Under the pieces are notes generated by a model. It saw only the letters and a list, made by a program, of their open reading frames with translations, was not told the DNA's origin and did not search any database. A stretch of DNA of 64,000 nt from contig NW_020312827.1 of NCBI RefSeq assembly GCF_003265705.1, positions 16,685,948 to 16,749,947 of the forward strand, given 5' to 3'. Shown piece by piece: positions 1 through 11,685 of this stretch. Numbering within the stretch: position 1 is the first letter of the stretch; each line of letters starts with the position of its first letter. The DNA comes from Callorhinus ursinus (lineage: Eukaryota > Chordata > Mammalia > Carnivora > Otariidae). The position numbers and the translations under genes are program-made.

Positions 1-55
<55 letters not shown>

Positions 56-66
56 AAAAGAAAGAA
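1..66. repeat. (GAAA)n microsatellite, cut by window edge
   Basis: An almost pure run of AGAA tetramers from the first base to about position 66. Its left end lies outside the window, so its full length and whether it is the A-rich tail of a retroposon cannot be told. Confidence 0.97.
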
Positions 67-264
67 TGATGTTTGCCAATTTTATTTCTTATTGTCAGGA
101 TCAATATAATATGAGTTTTGAGAGGGATGTTTCAAACTGAGTTAGCTCTGGAGTTAGTGTAATTCCATTTTTCCGGCTGGCCACTACTATAGATGTTGGG
201 GAAGTCACATCAAATGCCCCACTGCCATGGTGTTTACTCTGTTGTAGGGTTGGAGAAGGGAATG
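67..264. other. Unassigned sequence
   Basis: No open frame, repeat or RNA gene recognised between the GAAA run and the L1 end. It could be further L1 3'UTR, but I cannot align it from memory. Confidence 0.5.
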
Positions 265-536
265 CGGGAGCTGAAAAGAAACAAAAATATATACAAATTT
301 CCAGTTATAAAATAAATAAGTCATGGGGATATAGCATACAGCATGATAACTATAGTCAATAATATTGAATTGGGTATTTAGCTGCTAAGATAGTAATCTT
401 AAAAGTTCTCATCACCCACAAAAATACTATAACTTTGTATGGTGACAGATAGCAACTAAATTTATTGCAATAATTATTTCGCAGTGTATACAAATATTGA
501 ATCAATGTGTTGTGCACCTGAAACTAATACAATGTA
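265..536 (+). mobile_element. L1MA-type LINE 3' end
   Basis: The stretch reads like the 3' untranslated end of mid-age mammalian L1 elements. Successive landmarks are the phrase around AAGTCATGGGGATATAG, then TTAAAAGTTCTCATCAC, then TGTATGGTGACAGATAG, and finally GTGCACCTGAAACTAATAC just before the expected 3' terminus. There is no coding part, so this is a 5'-truncated copy on the + strand. No clear TSD or tail is left, in keeping with age. Confidence 0.8.
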
Positions 537-614
537 AGGGAAGTTCAGGATACAGATAATGGAGAACTAGGGGAGATCTGAGTGGGAGGCTAGGGGGATC
601 CGCTCTAGGGGGGT

Positions 615-925
615 AACATTTGATCAGAGACATGCAGCAGTGAATGAGCCCTGTAGATACCTGGGGAAGATCATTCCATGCAGAGGGAATAGCAAGTAAA
701 ATATGGGACAATACTTGTGCCTGAAGAGCATAGAGGAGACCAGATGTCTGGGGCCGAATGAGCAAGGGTAGAGAGTAGTGGGGCCAGAGTTCAAAGAGGT
801 AGCAAGAGATGAGATACCCAAATTCCAGTTGACTGTATGGATTTTAGGTTTTAATCCGAATGAATTGGGCAGCGATTGCAGGATTTCTAGCAGAGGAATG
901 ACATGATCCAACAACTTTTTTTTTC
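615..925 (-). mobile_element. L2 LINE fragment
   Basis: Read on the + strand this is the antisense of L2 ORF2. A GCAGAGGGAATAGCA block is followed by GAGCAAGGGTAGAGAGTAG, a poorly kept stretch, and then GGAATGACATGATC. The order and spacing match the reverse complement of the L2 consensus. It is old and holds no usable frame; the 87- and 96-codon minus-strand frames here are relics or chance. Confidence 0.75.
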
Positions 926-1395
926 TGTTTCTAGTAATATGTATATTTTAGCATTATGAAAGTATTTAATATTCCATGCATTTTAATTTTTGTCTCACCC
1001 CAAATTTACAGTTCTCTACATATTTCTTTATAAGCATGGATATGCACTCTTCTTCTTTCTCTTTTTAAAATTTACTTACTCTTCACCCTCAATTTTTAAA
1101 TGTTTTACCTTTCTAGCCACCTTGCTATTAAGAATGTTTTAACATCAAAAATAACACTGATATAAAATTAAAGTCACGATATTCTATCCCTGAAAGTAAC
1201 ATTACACAATATGTTAACTAACTAGAATTTAAGTAAAAACTTGAAACATTAAAAAAAATAAATATTAGAAAATAATGTAAAAAGAAAGAAAAGGAAAGAA
1301 AAGAAATAATACAATGGAGGACCTAATCCTATGAGACATTAAAACATGCAATAAAACCTCTATTTTAAAACAAGCAAACAAAAACACTGATATGT
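926..1395. other. Unassigned AT-rich sequence
   Basis: AT-rich, with a purine-rich patch near 1280-1310. No gene, repeat family or motif cluster recognised. Confidence 0.5.
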
Positions 1396-1399
1396 TTCT

Positions 1400-1565
1400 A
1401 AGGAGTTAACAAATGCTTTTACGTAGTTATAGCCCTTCTGCCAAAAGCAGGGCAAGGCAGAAATTTCACCGAGGCTCAGAGAAATTAAGTGATTTACCTA
1501 ATTTCACAGCGCTTATGTTTGTCAGAGTCACACCCTTAACACAATTCTAACTTTAAACACTGGGC
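1400..1565 (-). mobile_element. MIR SINE fragment (weak)
   Basis: The core resembles the antisense of MIR: GAGGCTCAGAGAAATTAAGTG followed by a CCTAATTTCACAG block, which mirror the MIR phrases for AACTTxxCTGTGCCTC and TGACCTTGGGCAAGT. Divergence is high and the ends are guesses. Confidence 0.55.
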
Positions 1566-1830
1566 AAACAAAATATTGTTCAGGCCATAAATCCTAAACT
1601 ATCAAAATGCAGTATAATTTGAAGTTTGCTTGAGGTTCTTATACTGTGGTTGAGACATAAAAGGCATGTGCAAGAAATAAAGTATAGAGAAAGTAGACAT
1701 TTCACATTGACTTAAAAGCTTTCCATTACAAAAAAAGAAAAAAAAGAAAAAGAAAAACTTCCCATTACATGTCTGCATTTGATTTTCACTACAGCACTAT
1801 AAGGGTAATAGAGCGTGCCTGAGCATCTTT
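1566..1830. other. Unassigned sequence
   Basis: Contains a small A-rich patch around 1728-1757 but nothing I can name. Confidence 0.45.
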
Positions 1831-1832
1831 AT

Positions 1833-2190
1833 CAAGCAGAATACATAGTTAGGCTATAGTGACAAACAACCCCCACATCCTAGTGACTTTCCACACCAAC
1901 ACTGATTTCTTGCCCACTCCCCATGTCCTTGTCATGGTTATGCGGTCTCTATTTCGGATACTGCAGTTCCCAGGGACAGAAAAAGGAGAGATATGGTGAA
2001 CCACCACATCTCAGACATGGCATAGCTCAATTCTTCCCATATTTTATTGGTCAGACTCCGGAGTTCTGAGCGAGATGTTTTTACTTTCCACAAGAAGGGG
2101 CACAAGCAAAGTTCCAAGGCCAAGCCTAGTGTCAGTGACACTGGAAATCGCCATTGTTCCTTAGGGAGTAAATTCAAGATATAACACAAT
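1833..2190 (-). mobile_element. Ancient interspersed repeat, MER/LTR-like
   Basis: The order of phrases (GTGACAAACAACCCCCAC, then CTAGTGACTT, then TGATTTCTTGCCCACTCC, later TTTTATTGGTCAGACTCC) resembles a common old mammalian repeat whose reverse complement begins with 'aacaa..cccca.a.cttagtggct'. I cannot give the exact family; MaLR-type LTR or hAT-like element are both possible. Confidence 0.45.
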
Positions 2191-2204
2191 CTACTGCACA
2201 ACCT

Positions 2205-2325
2205 AGATTATTCAGATGAGGAAACTAGAATTCAGAGAGAAGAGGCAGTCATGGCCAGAGAGTGGAATTCAGCTCAAAGTCAAGATCCAAGTCTGGAGTT
2301 CCTGCTACTACATGCAACACATTGC
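2205..2325 (-). mobile_element. MIR SINE fragment (weak)
   Basis: The phrase TTCAGATGAGGAAACTAGAAT corresponds to the antisense MIR phrase for the 'cctcatctgtaaaatgg' motif, and what follows has the layout of an antisense MIR core. It is short and diverged. Confidence 0.5.
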
Positions 2326-3185
2326 TGAAGAAGTCAGCAACGGCACCTGGATATCCCTGAGCTGATGTCAGCCTGGCCTACGGAGAACCAAAAGGCAGAT
2401 TCTGCCTGTGTTCCATGTGCTGCCCACACTCACATCTCCACCCCCTGATCCTACAAGAGAGAGCATCTGAGGAACGTGGCCATCTCTGAGGACCTCTAGG
2501 CCTCCTGAAAGCAAAGTCTGACCATAAACATTCTTGTTAGAGTTTCATGAGCCTCAGTTTTTACAATAGTCAAAAGCAACTGACCAGACAGCTCCCTAAG
2601 CTCCTTCCCAACTGTAACCATCAGTGTGAACAAGATTCACTTGGCCTCCCACAACGGGTAAAGCATCACTCCTTTGCCATAATGTTCTTGTGTTGTAAGA
2701 CATCAACGTAAAGGAAAATGTTTTCCAACGGAGAAAAATAAGACATATACCTAGTTTGAGGTAAATAATCTCCTTATTTTTGCTATTTAAAATGATGACT
2801 CTTGTAAAAAAAAAAAAAAAGAAGCAACTTTACCCTTTTAAAGTTTTCTGCAGTAAAACTAAGGAAGTCAAAACTAGTATTTAAGTCATTCTTGGCAAAA
2901 TCCAGATTGTGGGAATTCTGCATCACCAGTGACTTGATTTCTTCAACAAAGCACAGAGAAACAATGTCTACATTTAAAAAAAAGCTGTCTTAAAAGACAT
3001 AGGAAATAAGTGTCATTCTTCCTGATTTGAGAAGACAAGCTGCAAAATTTTTATGTGATAAACAAGGAATTTTTGAAAATTGCATATTTAAAATTATAGA
3101 ACAGCTGCTATTGTTTCTAATTTTATAATATTGTATCTTTTAAAGAGACATACTGCAATATTTACAGATGAAATGAAAAAATATC
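2326..3185. other. Unassigned sequence with poly(A) run
   Basis: About 860 bases with no named repeat. An A15 run at 2806-2820 might be the tail of an unrecognised retroposon. No credible exon is seen. Confidence 0.45.
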
Positions 3186-3189
3186 TGGG

Positions 3190-3348
3190 AAACATTTCAA
3201 GGTAATGCTATGGGGCTGAGGGAGGTAAATGAGCAAGTCCCTGAGTTAATAATGGCTAAAGGTGGTGTTGGTGAGAACATTAGCATTCATCATACTCTTT
3301 CTTCTCCTTTTGTAGGTTTGAAATTTACCATATTAAAATATTTTTGGC
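3190..3348 (+). mobile_element. Old L1M LINE 3' end
   Basis: The last 60 bases (CATCATACTCTTTCTTC, then TTTGTAGGTTTGAAATTTAC, then ATTAAAATATTTTT) follow the terminal phrase of old L1M elements, where a 'tttgaaattttccataataaaa' motif ends the 3'UTR. Only the 3' end is recognisable. Confidence 0.6.
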
Positions 3349-4685
3349 AATTTATGATAGCAACCCCTGTCCAATATTGAAGACCACAACACCAACTTTG
3401 CTGAGCCTTTTTTAATGTATGAAGCTTCATCCATCTGCTAAATCTGATCATCCTAATTATGTATTTATAAGTTGAAACCAGAAGACTGAAAAGTGAGGTC
3501 AGGCCCCAACCTTCTACATTGTGACATTTAGATTATTAGAGACATAGACACACATTAAAGCCCCTCTATTTCACCCTCATCCACCACATTGAAACACTGA
3601 AACAAAATTAACACTTTTCTATTTGGAGTATAAGTTTTTAGGGCAGAGGGTTAACTACATTTCATTTTGTCCCCATTGACATTGAGCACAATTTGCCTGG
3701 TATTTGAAACACATTAAAGAAACAATGTTTCTCTAGCTTCTCAAGTATTCCACTTTCTATTTGCAATGACATAACACAAGGATTTGGATATGAAGAGGAA
3801 TATCCTAATGCTTAATACCTTCATCACTCACAATGTGAGAAGACTCAAAAGCATAGTAACTCCATTTTTTTTTCTTCTTAACTCTAAGAAACTCACTCAT
3901 AGAACATATATTGGTAACTTAGGCTCGACTCTGGCTTGTGATGTCAACATGGGTTCCTTCCAGTCAGCAGGACATCCTGCAAATTCCATACAACAATATG
4001 TTGATTTTATTTTTAATGCAGCACTCACATATCTGGGATATCAGCTTGCCAGCAGAAATCCAATATGAAATCTTTGAATAGACTTAATTTGAATCATTTG
4101 TGGCTGACACAGGAAAGATTCAGTGCGGGAGTGTTTAATATGGACTTGAATAAGATGCTATATTATGCTTTGAAGCGGCTCAGTCAGATGCTGGAGAAAT
4201 CCCTCGCCCTACAATGTTGAGGTGGTTGCTCCACCAGCTCTGGTAAGATGAGAGGGCTATACATTTTGTGTAAGCATGTGATCTTTGTGTGTGTGGTTTA
4301 TGATTGTCTGCTCTTATGGTGTTTGTATGTAAGCTTAACCACAGGAGAGGTGCACACCAGGCATGTGAGAAGCCCTGGGATGAGGAATGTTTATTGCAGA
4401 ATTTCAAGCCACAGTGCACAGTTGCATGCAGGTTAATGTGACGAAACAATGCCTAAGTCAGAAGCACTTGGTTTAGATTTTCTTGGTTTCTAGATCAGAA
4501 CTAAGATAAATTCAAATTGCTTTCTCAGAATCTCCTCAAATTTCATCAACTTTTCCTTTCTGTATTATTTTTCCATTTCCTTTTGGGTCCTGCCCACAAC
4601 ATTATTCCCTTATGATTTGGTAGAGAGAATAAGGCATTTTAAACAAAATTAAGTAGCATAATTCTCTTCAATATAACAAAACACA
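3349..4685. other. Unassigned unique-looking sequence
   Basis: About 1.3 kb without a recognised repeat. It includes a 94-codon frame (3784-4068, +) and a pair of overlapping antisense frames at 4180-4449. None shows a known domain, and codon content looks like chance. It is one of the longer repeat-free stretches. Confidence 0.4.
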
Positions 4686-4689
4686 GTTG

Positions 4690-4910
4690 TTAAGACTGGT
4701 CCTGAACCCACTTTGCCTTGGCTTTTATCATTGATTTGCTGTGTGACCTTGCAAAAATAACTTCTTAAGGCCTCACTTTCCTTATCTGTAAAATGTAACA
4801 AAGCATAGAATTTACTGCATAAAGTTGTTATGAAGCTTAAAGTATAATTAATGGAAATGCCCTGTTCCATGGCCGTACGTAGTAGATGCTCAGAAACTTT
4901 TAGCTAGACA
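4690..4910 (+). mobile_element. MIR SINE
   Basis: Sense MIR core: GCTGTGTGACCTTGCAAAAAT, then TTCCTTATCTGTAAAATG, then the 'gttgttatga.g.tt.a' phrase and a terminal GTAGATGCTCAGAAA. The order and spacing match MIR well. The A/B-box head is decayed. Confidence 0.8.
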
Positions 4911-5220
4911 GAAAAGGAGAGAAAAGAAGAAAAGTTTTAAGTTTGGCTCAACAAAGATATGTCATGAGAAATGAGGGGAGGAGGGTGATAAGAGAAGGGG
5001 AAGGAATAGATTAAAAACAGGATAAAGTGTGGAGAGAAAAACCTATATTGCACCCAAGGTGAAAGACAGTGATGCAAGAAAGGCAAGAAGGAGAAACATA
5101 TTCATAAGGAAAAACACGCCCTCCATTTTGAATCTTTTCAGTTCAATTCCATCATCCAAAGCCTACAGTATAATAGATACTAAATGTGACACTGGATTTG
5201 AATAAACCTTGTAATAATCG
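4911..5220. other. Unassigned sequence
   Basis: A purine-rich stretch (4910-5100) full of GAGAAA words, then ordinary sequence. No feature recognised. Confidence 0.45.
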
Positions 5221-5224
5221 CAAT

Positions 5225-5440
5225 AATGAGATGAGATGCTACTTTCCTGCAGGAGATCACAGTCCAGTTGCGGGGCAGGTAAGAAAATCAGCCACCACCT
5301 CAGCAAACAGTAAGCACCCTGTCAGGGGCAAGAATGGCTCCTACTGGAGCCCAAGAGATGGAGAGCACAGCCAGAGACATTCAGAGGAGGTTTTGCTGAG
5401 GAGGTGGTCCTTGACTGGGGTCATAAAGGAAAATTAGGAT
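5225..5440 (-). mobile_element. L2 LINE 3'-region fragment
   Basis: On the + strand it reads like the antisense of L2 near its 3' end: CAGGAGATCACAGTCCAGTT resembles 'aaggagcttacagtctagt', and GAGGAGGTTTTGCTGAGGAG resembles the 'ggcctctctgaggaggtg' block. Old and non-coding. Confidence 0.65.
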
Positions 5441-6070
5441 TCTGTCTGTTAAAGTGGCATTGGAAAGTTGGTCCCAGCTAGTGCTAAACCACGCAGACCC
5501 TACTGATTTTTATGCTGCTTTTTTTTTCCCAACCAGTGAGTCTGATTTCTCCAACTAGATTTAAATTGCTCAGTACCAAAGCTAGCATCACATAATTTGC
5601 TCTTACCCCACTGTACCCTCAACATAATGTGGTGGGGATGCATATAATACGTATAATAAATAGCTAGGGAAACAAAATTTAATTTTGTAGACTAGAAACT
5701 AGTCCTTGAGCAGGAAAATCTCTTGTTAGGCTGTCAGTCAATTGAAATGCTAAAATAATACATAAAATAAAGGAGACCAGTTACTAATAAATGCCCTCTT
5801 GAGTTTAGAGTTCTTCAGTTTCAGTTCTAATGGAGTCAGCTAGTTTTCCGGAAAATGTAGTATAAGACCTATATGCCTTTAAGATAAAAATTATTTACAA
5901 TATCTTAATGCCCAGTGACCTTCCTTATTTTTTTTAACTTCCTTTTCTAATGATTTTCCTCTCAGAGATTAAATTGTATCACCTGAGAGAGAGGTCTCAA
6001 ATCCCTCCAGGTTCATAGTTTGCTGAACACCTCCCTTTAGACAGCTTCCCGAGCTCTCAGGCTCCTTCTG
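5441..6070. other. Unassigned sequence
   Basis: About 630 bases with no named repeat, gene or motif cluster. Confidence 0.45.
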
Positions 6071-6074
6071 TCAT

Positions 6075-6250
6075 GATTTGAACTCTTATTCCAACATTGC
6101 TTATCTCTGCTAATGACATCCATTCTCCCCAACTATCCAGGTTCAAAAACCCTGAAGCAACCAGGACTTCTACTCCCCTCCTATCTCATGTCCCATCGTT
6201 TGCCAAATCCCCACATTTCTTCTTACCTTTTAGCCCTTGATTACTATTTT
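6075..6250 (+). mobile_element. L2 LINE ORF2 fragment
   Basis: Sense L2 phrases are visible: AACTATCCAGGTTCAAAAAC, then an aggacttctactcccctcc block, then GTTTGCCAAATCCC, the last corresponding to L2 'aatcaccaagtcct'. Diverged and short; the 94-codon frame here is a chance frame crossing it. Confidence 0.55.
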
Positions 6251-6824
6251 TTTCCCTTTAGTTTTACTTTCTTTTCTGTGCTTCCCACCAACACACTTGC
6301 TTTTGCATTGTTTCTTGTCTCATTGGCCAATCTTTTACCCATTACAGATGTACTTGTAGGAGTGTCCACATGTATATCTTCAAAATGCACAAGCTAATTT
6401 TATCCCACCAGGAGAAAGTATGGAGAGGAAGGATTATCAACATAGAATAGGAGATACAGTTATTCATCACAGTTTCTTCTCACTCCAACGCCGGGCACCA
6501 CAAGATGAACAATCTAGAGGTCACCAACTGCCATTATAATTTCAGACCCTGGTTGTCTGGCTGTATTGAAATTGACTCTTTCAGCAATTGAAAATTGTAA
6601 GGATGGAAGGCAGACCACTCAGAATGTTGTGCACGGGGGAGAGGCTTTGTAACAATCTGCACTTGTTTTGTATTAGCAAGTATTTTAGAGGATTAAAATG
6701 GAAAACTGGCTGTAATACACAGCACTGAACAGGAGACCTTTTTAGAGACCACAGGAGAATTCCCTTTTATTTTTATAAGTGGGGAAATAATAAAATGAAG
6801 AACACACTTACTCACAAACAAAGT

Positions 6825-6828
<4 letters not shown>
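6251..6828. other. Unassigned sequence
   Basis: About 580 bases between an L2 fragment and a CA microsatellite. Nothing recognised. Confidence 0.45.

Positions 6829-6866
<38 letters not shown>
6829..6866. repeat. (CA)19 microsatellite
   Basis: An uninterrupted run of 19 CA dinucleotides. Long and pure enough to be length-variable between individuals. Confidence 0.97.
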
Positions 6867-6868
<2 letters not shown>

Positions 6869-6904
6869 GTGCCTTCTGACCTTTTTTGTTTGGAGGGAAC
6901 GGGT

Positions 6905-7085
6905 GCAGGAAAGGAGTCAGAGAATCACAAAAGTTTAGAGCTAAATGAGGCCACAGAGATCATTCCTTCCAAAGCCCTCAAATTACAGATGAGGAAACAG
7001 ACTAAGGGGTGTGCCATTTTCCCAAGGTCACAGCTAGTTAACTTTTCAGCAGGGACTAGAATTTGAATCTCTTAAATCCCAGTCC
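6905..7085 (-). mobile_element. MIR/MIR3 SINE
   Basis: Antisense MIR3-like: GAGAATCACAAAAGTTTAGAG, then TTACAGATGAGGAAACAGAC, then CCAAGGTCACAGCTAGTTA, then AGGGACTAGAATTTGAA. All four phrases are in the order of the reversed MIR3 consensus. Confidence 0.8.
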
Positions 7086-8080
7086 AGTCCTCTTAAATCC
7101 TAAGAAAAAGTGGGATACAAGTGCTATTTCCCAAGGAATCACTTATCTTCTTGCAAAAGGAGGCTTTGCCTACCTGAAAAAGACACAGTCTGTGTTACCA
7201 TATGGTTTAAAATATGAAGCAGTTATCCTGACAATTCTTCTGGAAAGTTTTTTCAGGCAACTTCAGTATCTTCCTGCTGGGTTTCCTGGCTTTCCTAAGA
7301 AACATATCCCAGGGCCCATAGTTACTTCTACAGACTTTGCATACAAGAGACAAAACCAGCGCCTTCTGAATTACGATCCCTGAGCTATTTGGGGCTTGGC
7401 ACACCTTGCAGTTTTGCAGAGAAGTAAATTCTCAATTTCCAGAAGAGTGAGTTTGGGAGGTGGGAGAAAAAAAAATGTTTTTAACTGAAAAGTGAAACAC
7501 AAACTGTAGGTTTTACTCTGAAAAGTGGATACTAATTTCATTGTATATTGTATATACATACGTGTGTGTGTGTGTATACTCTCTCTATATATATGGGGGG
7601 GAGGGACTAGAAAGACCATAAGAGATCATTAAGAAAAAAAAAAAAACAGAGCCTCATGCCTGTGTGCTCTAGCTGGAGGACTGGATACACCACTTGCTGA
7701 AATTCTCAGAGCTTTTTACAGAAGGCCACTGGGATGAAAGAAAACCTCATCTGTATACAGAAAAATGCAGTCTCTTTTTGGAAATGACTAAGAAATAATT
7801 ATTCTCAAAGATCCTGTGGTCTTTGCCTCCAATCCTTGCAAGAGAAGAAGAAAAAGCATAATAGCAGTGACTAGGGAGAAATCCTATATGTCCCTGGCAG
7901 TGTGTTGGAACATACCAGAGAAAATTAACAGCTTCAAGTCAAGATAGGTTCCTGAATCACAAAAACCTCCTGTTGCACATTCATCATTTAGGCTTATTTT
8001 TTTTTTTTCAACTGGCCATATTTCCGATCAGATACACATACATGCTACTAACAATCATACATGCATATGCATCCCATGTG
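7086..8080. other. Unassigned sequence with small TG tract
   Basis: No repeat family recognised in about 1 kb. A short TG tract followed by a TATATATA patch lies at 7563-7595. The 106-codon + frame (7063-7383) has no recognisable domain and starts inside a MIR. Confidence 0.4.
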
Positions 8081-8104
8081 CACACACACACACACACACA
8101 CACA
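8081..8104. repeat. (CA)12 microsatellite
   Basis: Twelve perfect CA units preceded by an alternating CATG-rich stretch. Confidence 0.95.
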
Positions 8105-8685
8105 GCCCTAAAGTCCACACATGGCTACAATTTTCTGATTGTCCCAAATTGAATTTGAATATACAGTAAGCCAGCTGGATGATGATTGTTTTACAAGGTC
8201 TGGAGATAATTTATCAATTGAACTTCAAAGGTCTCTCAGCCTTTCTGCACTGGTCATTATTGAGTAGGAAAATATGTAATCATTTGGGAAGAAAAATATT
8301 AGATTTAAACTAAGGTTAACTAATCTTGAATTAATGGAGGTTTCCAATGTATCATCCACCCCCATCTTATTTTCCTAACCTGCCATTCTTTCAGTCACAG
8401 TCATCACCTCGCCCATGTCTTGGGATCTGGGCTAGAGAAGTCTATGGAGGGAAAGAAGAAATTAATGACATTTAACAAGATGTCCCTCTTCTTAGGCTCA
8501 TACGGTAAAACAGAGTTGATAGTTTGAAAATCTTTGTCTGCTGAGGTCCTAAGGCAAAATGCATCTAAAATTTAGAGATGTGCAGGGTTGAAAAACATGG
8601 GTAAGTCAGGGAAGAATTTGAATATTCAGCTGTCCCTCATAAACTTTAGAAGCAACTGAATTCTTGTGGAGCCTTTAATATAGAC
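8105..8685. other. Unassigned sequence
   Basis: Nothing recognised in about 580 bases. Confidence 0.45.
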
Positions 8686-8689
8686 GGGC

Positions 8690-8870
8690 GGTGGGTAAAA
8701 CCACTTGCCTGCATGGGTGCTCTTAAACTTCAGAACACCCTGGGAAACAAGAACTCTTTCAACCTCCATTTTACATATGAAAACACATTATCTTCAGGTG
8801 GTTAGGTAATTTTCTTTAGCAACTAGTGAAGTTGGCACGCAACTATAGGTCAGTTTGACGTACAAGGCCA
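8690..8870 (-). mobile_element. MIR SINE
   Basis: Antisense MIR layout: AACCTCCATTTTACATATG, then GGTTAGGTAATTTTCTTTAG, then ACTAGTGAAGTTGGCACGCA, standing in for the reversed phrases of the MIR core and its tRNA-derived half. Diverged but in order. Confidence 0.7.
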
Positions 8871-9779
8871 TCCTCTCACCGGCACACTATGGCTGGAGAA
8901 ACCACAGGGGCCCTGGAGCTGTGCTTTTCCAAAGTAACAACAAACGCTGTATTTGGCAGATGCTCCATTTCTAGCTCATAACTACAGTACACAGAAAAGA
9001 ACACGGATATGTGATGGGTTAAGCAACAGTTCAGAACTCCTCTTGGTTTTATCAACAATTTACAGTAAAGTTGACTCCAGTTGACAAATACTTATTTAAT
9101 ACCTGTGTTTCCAAAGAGCTCCTTTTCAGGTATCAGAAACACAGCGATTAAAAAAAAAAGAAAGAAGAGGAAGAAGACACGATATCTGCTTCCTGTCATC
9201 ACTATTAACAATTTAATAGCAAATGTAACACAGGCACCAGAATAATTTCAGTACAAGCCAAATGAACATCATTTTCTAATGGGAACCTTAAAAATACTCC
9301 CAGGAGAGATGATATTTTAACTGAAAACTAAAAAATGGATAGATTTTGAGATGCTGAGATGGGACCCACAAAATTTTCTCGGTAGGACCAATGCTAAAAG
9401 TAAAGGTCCAAGGCATAAAATCTTGGATCCAATTCAAAAGTCATCTGGTATAACACTCTTATTAGTCGATAGAGTTGAATTGTGCACAAATAGTACTAGA
9501 AATAGAACAGAATAGAAATAGTGGGGAGTAGTAAGATCAAGTCCATGCTGTAGAGAAAATTACATTTGCTTGGATTTCGTTTTGCTTTGGCTTTTTGTGT
9601 TTTGCCAAGTTGGTTGTTTATAATAGTACTGTGTTGAAGTATCATAAATCTCCTTGCCAAAAATCACTAAAACTGGAAATCTCCATGAAAATATTATATT
9701 TATGATTTTAATTTGGACACCTTTAGTGATTCTTAGCATTACTCAAGACTCAAATACCCTAAAGGAACATCAATATTAA
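8871..9779. other. Unassigned sequence
   Basis: About 900 bases with an A/GAA-rich patch at 9149-9175 and no recognised element. Confidence 0.45.
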
Positions 9780-9792
9780 AAATTAGTTTTAG

Positions 9793-9979
9793 GGGCACCT
9801 GGGTGGCTCAGTCGGTTAAGCGGCTGCCTTCAGCTCAGGTCATGATTCCAGGGTCCTAGGATCGAGCCCCATGTTAGGCTCCCTGCTCAGCGGGGAGTCT
9901 GTTTCTCCCTCTGCCTCTGCCTCTCCCCCTGCTTGTGCTCTCTCTCTGTCAAATAAAGAAATAAAATCTTTAAAAAAAA
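9793..9979 (+). mobile_element. CAN (SINEC) tRNA-derived SINE
   Basis: The head GGGCACCTGGGTGGCTCAGT carries the pol III A box, and the B-box-like GATCGAGCCCC lies about 50 bases on. A CT-rich middle (CTCCCTCTGCCTCTGCCTC) and the tail motif AATAAAATCTTTAAAA follow. A near-perfect TSD, AATTAGTTTTAG on the left and AATTTGTTTTAG on the right, flanks it (about 9781-9792 and 9979-9990). A full-length, relatively young copy. Confidence 0.97.
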
Positions 9980-9990
9980 ATTTGTTTTAG

Positions 9991-11285
9991 CATTCTTTAC
10001 AAATCAATATAGAGTACTTGAGACTATTTCTTTTTTAAACACTCATTATTGCATAATTCTCTGGGGATATTCCCACAACCTATCAAGAAGATTCAAGTCA
10101 GTAACTAGTTGGGATAATTATTTCAAATATCTCACCAAAACAATCCAAAAGAGTTTGTTTTTTGTTTCCATTTGGCTGTACATATGCAATCACATAATAC
10201 TAAATTATATGCATGCTGTATGCCAAAGGGCCCAAACCTACCAAAGTCTTAATATCTTGCAAATTTCATTCGGGCTTTGTTGTTGTTGCTGTTGTTTTAA
10301 TCAATGTGCTTGGAATAAGGAAATGAAGAGATTGAAATGCAGTTTGCCCTTGGATTCACCACTAAATTATCCTCTTTAATTCCACATGTGTTACATGTTT
10401 AAAGTCCTTTACAATTCCTGGTTACTTGTCCACTCCCATGTGGAGTACCACTTAAATTTAACCACCAGGAAAGTCAAGGTATTGAAATACCAAGTTGTCT
10501 CCAATGTTAAAGATTCTAGGATACAAAAACCTAGCTGGAAATAAACAAGGTTGAAAAAGCTACATTGAAAGTTGCAGTTGTCTAGAGAGGTCAATTGAAA
10601 GCCCCCAGAAAGTGCAGTAGTTAATGGCCCAAAGGGTAAAATAAGACAGATCCCCCAAACCAGTGATTTGCACCTAAAAAACAAATTTCTAGTTTGTTAA
10701 TTAGGAAATAAACTACAAAGCAAACGCATGATCTTAAATCTCAGTTCTTGGCTTGATTTAGCATGTGACTAAACTCGTGGCGTGAGGAGAATCAATACAA
10801 AGAGCTTCATATTGATGAACCTGAAAAGATAGGTTTACCTTCTTTTTCTCCCATACTTCAGACACATTCAGGGGGAGACTTTTTTTTTCTTTTCTTTTTA
10901 ATCACACCTCTGATATTTGCATTAAAGTTAATCAAAAATAGAGTTTTTCATGGGAATTTTCTTCATATCAGACTTACTTAAAAATACCTTTATGATACGT
11001 GATGCTACTAAGCTAAATTCTTAAGAGTAGGGGTTCAATTTAATGCTCAGTTTAAATTTGACTGCCATCTGACCCAAATCCCCAATAGTGCAGGCAATAA
11101 TATTTAAACTCGCTTCTACATTTCAACTTTCCGTTTTCCTTCTAATACATGTTTTCTACTTTACTATATCAGTGGAACAATTACCACTGCTAAATATGAT
11201 TGTCCAAATATCATTCTCTTACCCAGAAAGATAAATGTTTTATTTCTCTTATATCAAACCTAAATTCCAAAATCCTTGAGTGAAT
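9991..11285. other. Unassigned sequence
   Basis: About 1.3 kb without a recognised repeat, gene or RNA. The short frames at 10155-10379 and 10409-10684 show no domain. Confidence 0.4.
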
Positions 11286-11289
11286 TTGA

Positions 11290-11685
11290 AAGCCTTCCTT
11301 AAACTAATCCTTTGTTACCTAGGCCAGCCTGCTATATCCAAACAAAACATTTTCTGCCTCTTTCTCCTTACCCTGTGCCTCCCCCCATACATGCATTCCT
11401 ACTTCTCCCACTTCATCTTCATCTATATTGCTTTCATTTCTATGAAAACCATGTGTTTTGCTTCTCTAAATTCAACAGATCCTTCAAGGTCCAGCTTAAA
11501 TTCCCTCTCTTCCAGCCCATCATAGACAGGGTCTTTGGTGAAAAGAAATTGCATTTACTGACAGTATGATAAAACTTAGCATACTTGAAAGTAACATATC
11601 TGAGTTTCTCTGGTTTTGTGAAAAGTTATTATCACAGTGCTCTAAGCCCAGTACAAGTCCTTTATAAATATTGATTGACTGATGC
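11290..11685 (+). mobile_element. L2/L3-like LINE 3' region
   Basis: The phrase TTCAAGGTCCAGCTTAAATT followed by 'ccctctcttcc' is the L2/L3 'aggtccagctcaaatgcca' motif, and the segment closes with TATAAATATTGATTGACTGA, like the 3' end of such elements. The upstream part is too diverged to place. Two overlapping + frames of 81 and 85 codons are relics at best. Confidence 0.55.

Noticed and set aside
9793..9860. tRNA gene suggested by A and B boxes
   Set aside because: The boxes belong to the tRNA-derived head of a CAN SINE with its own tail and TSD; the same holds for the other copies.
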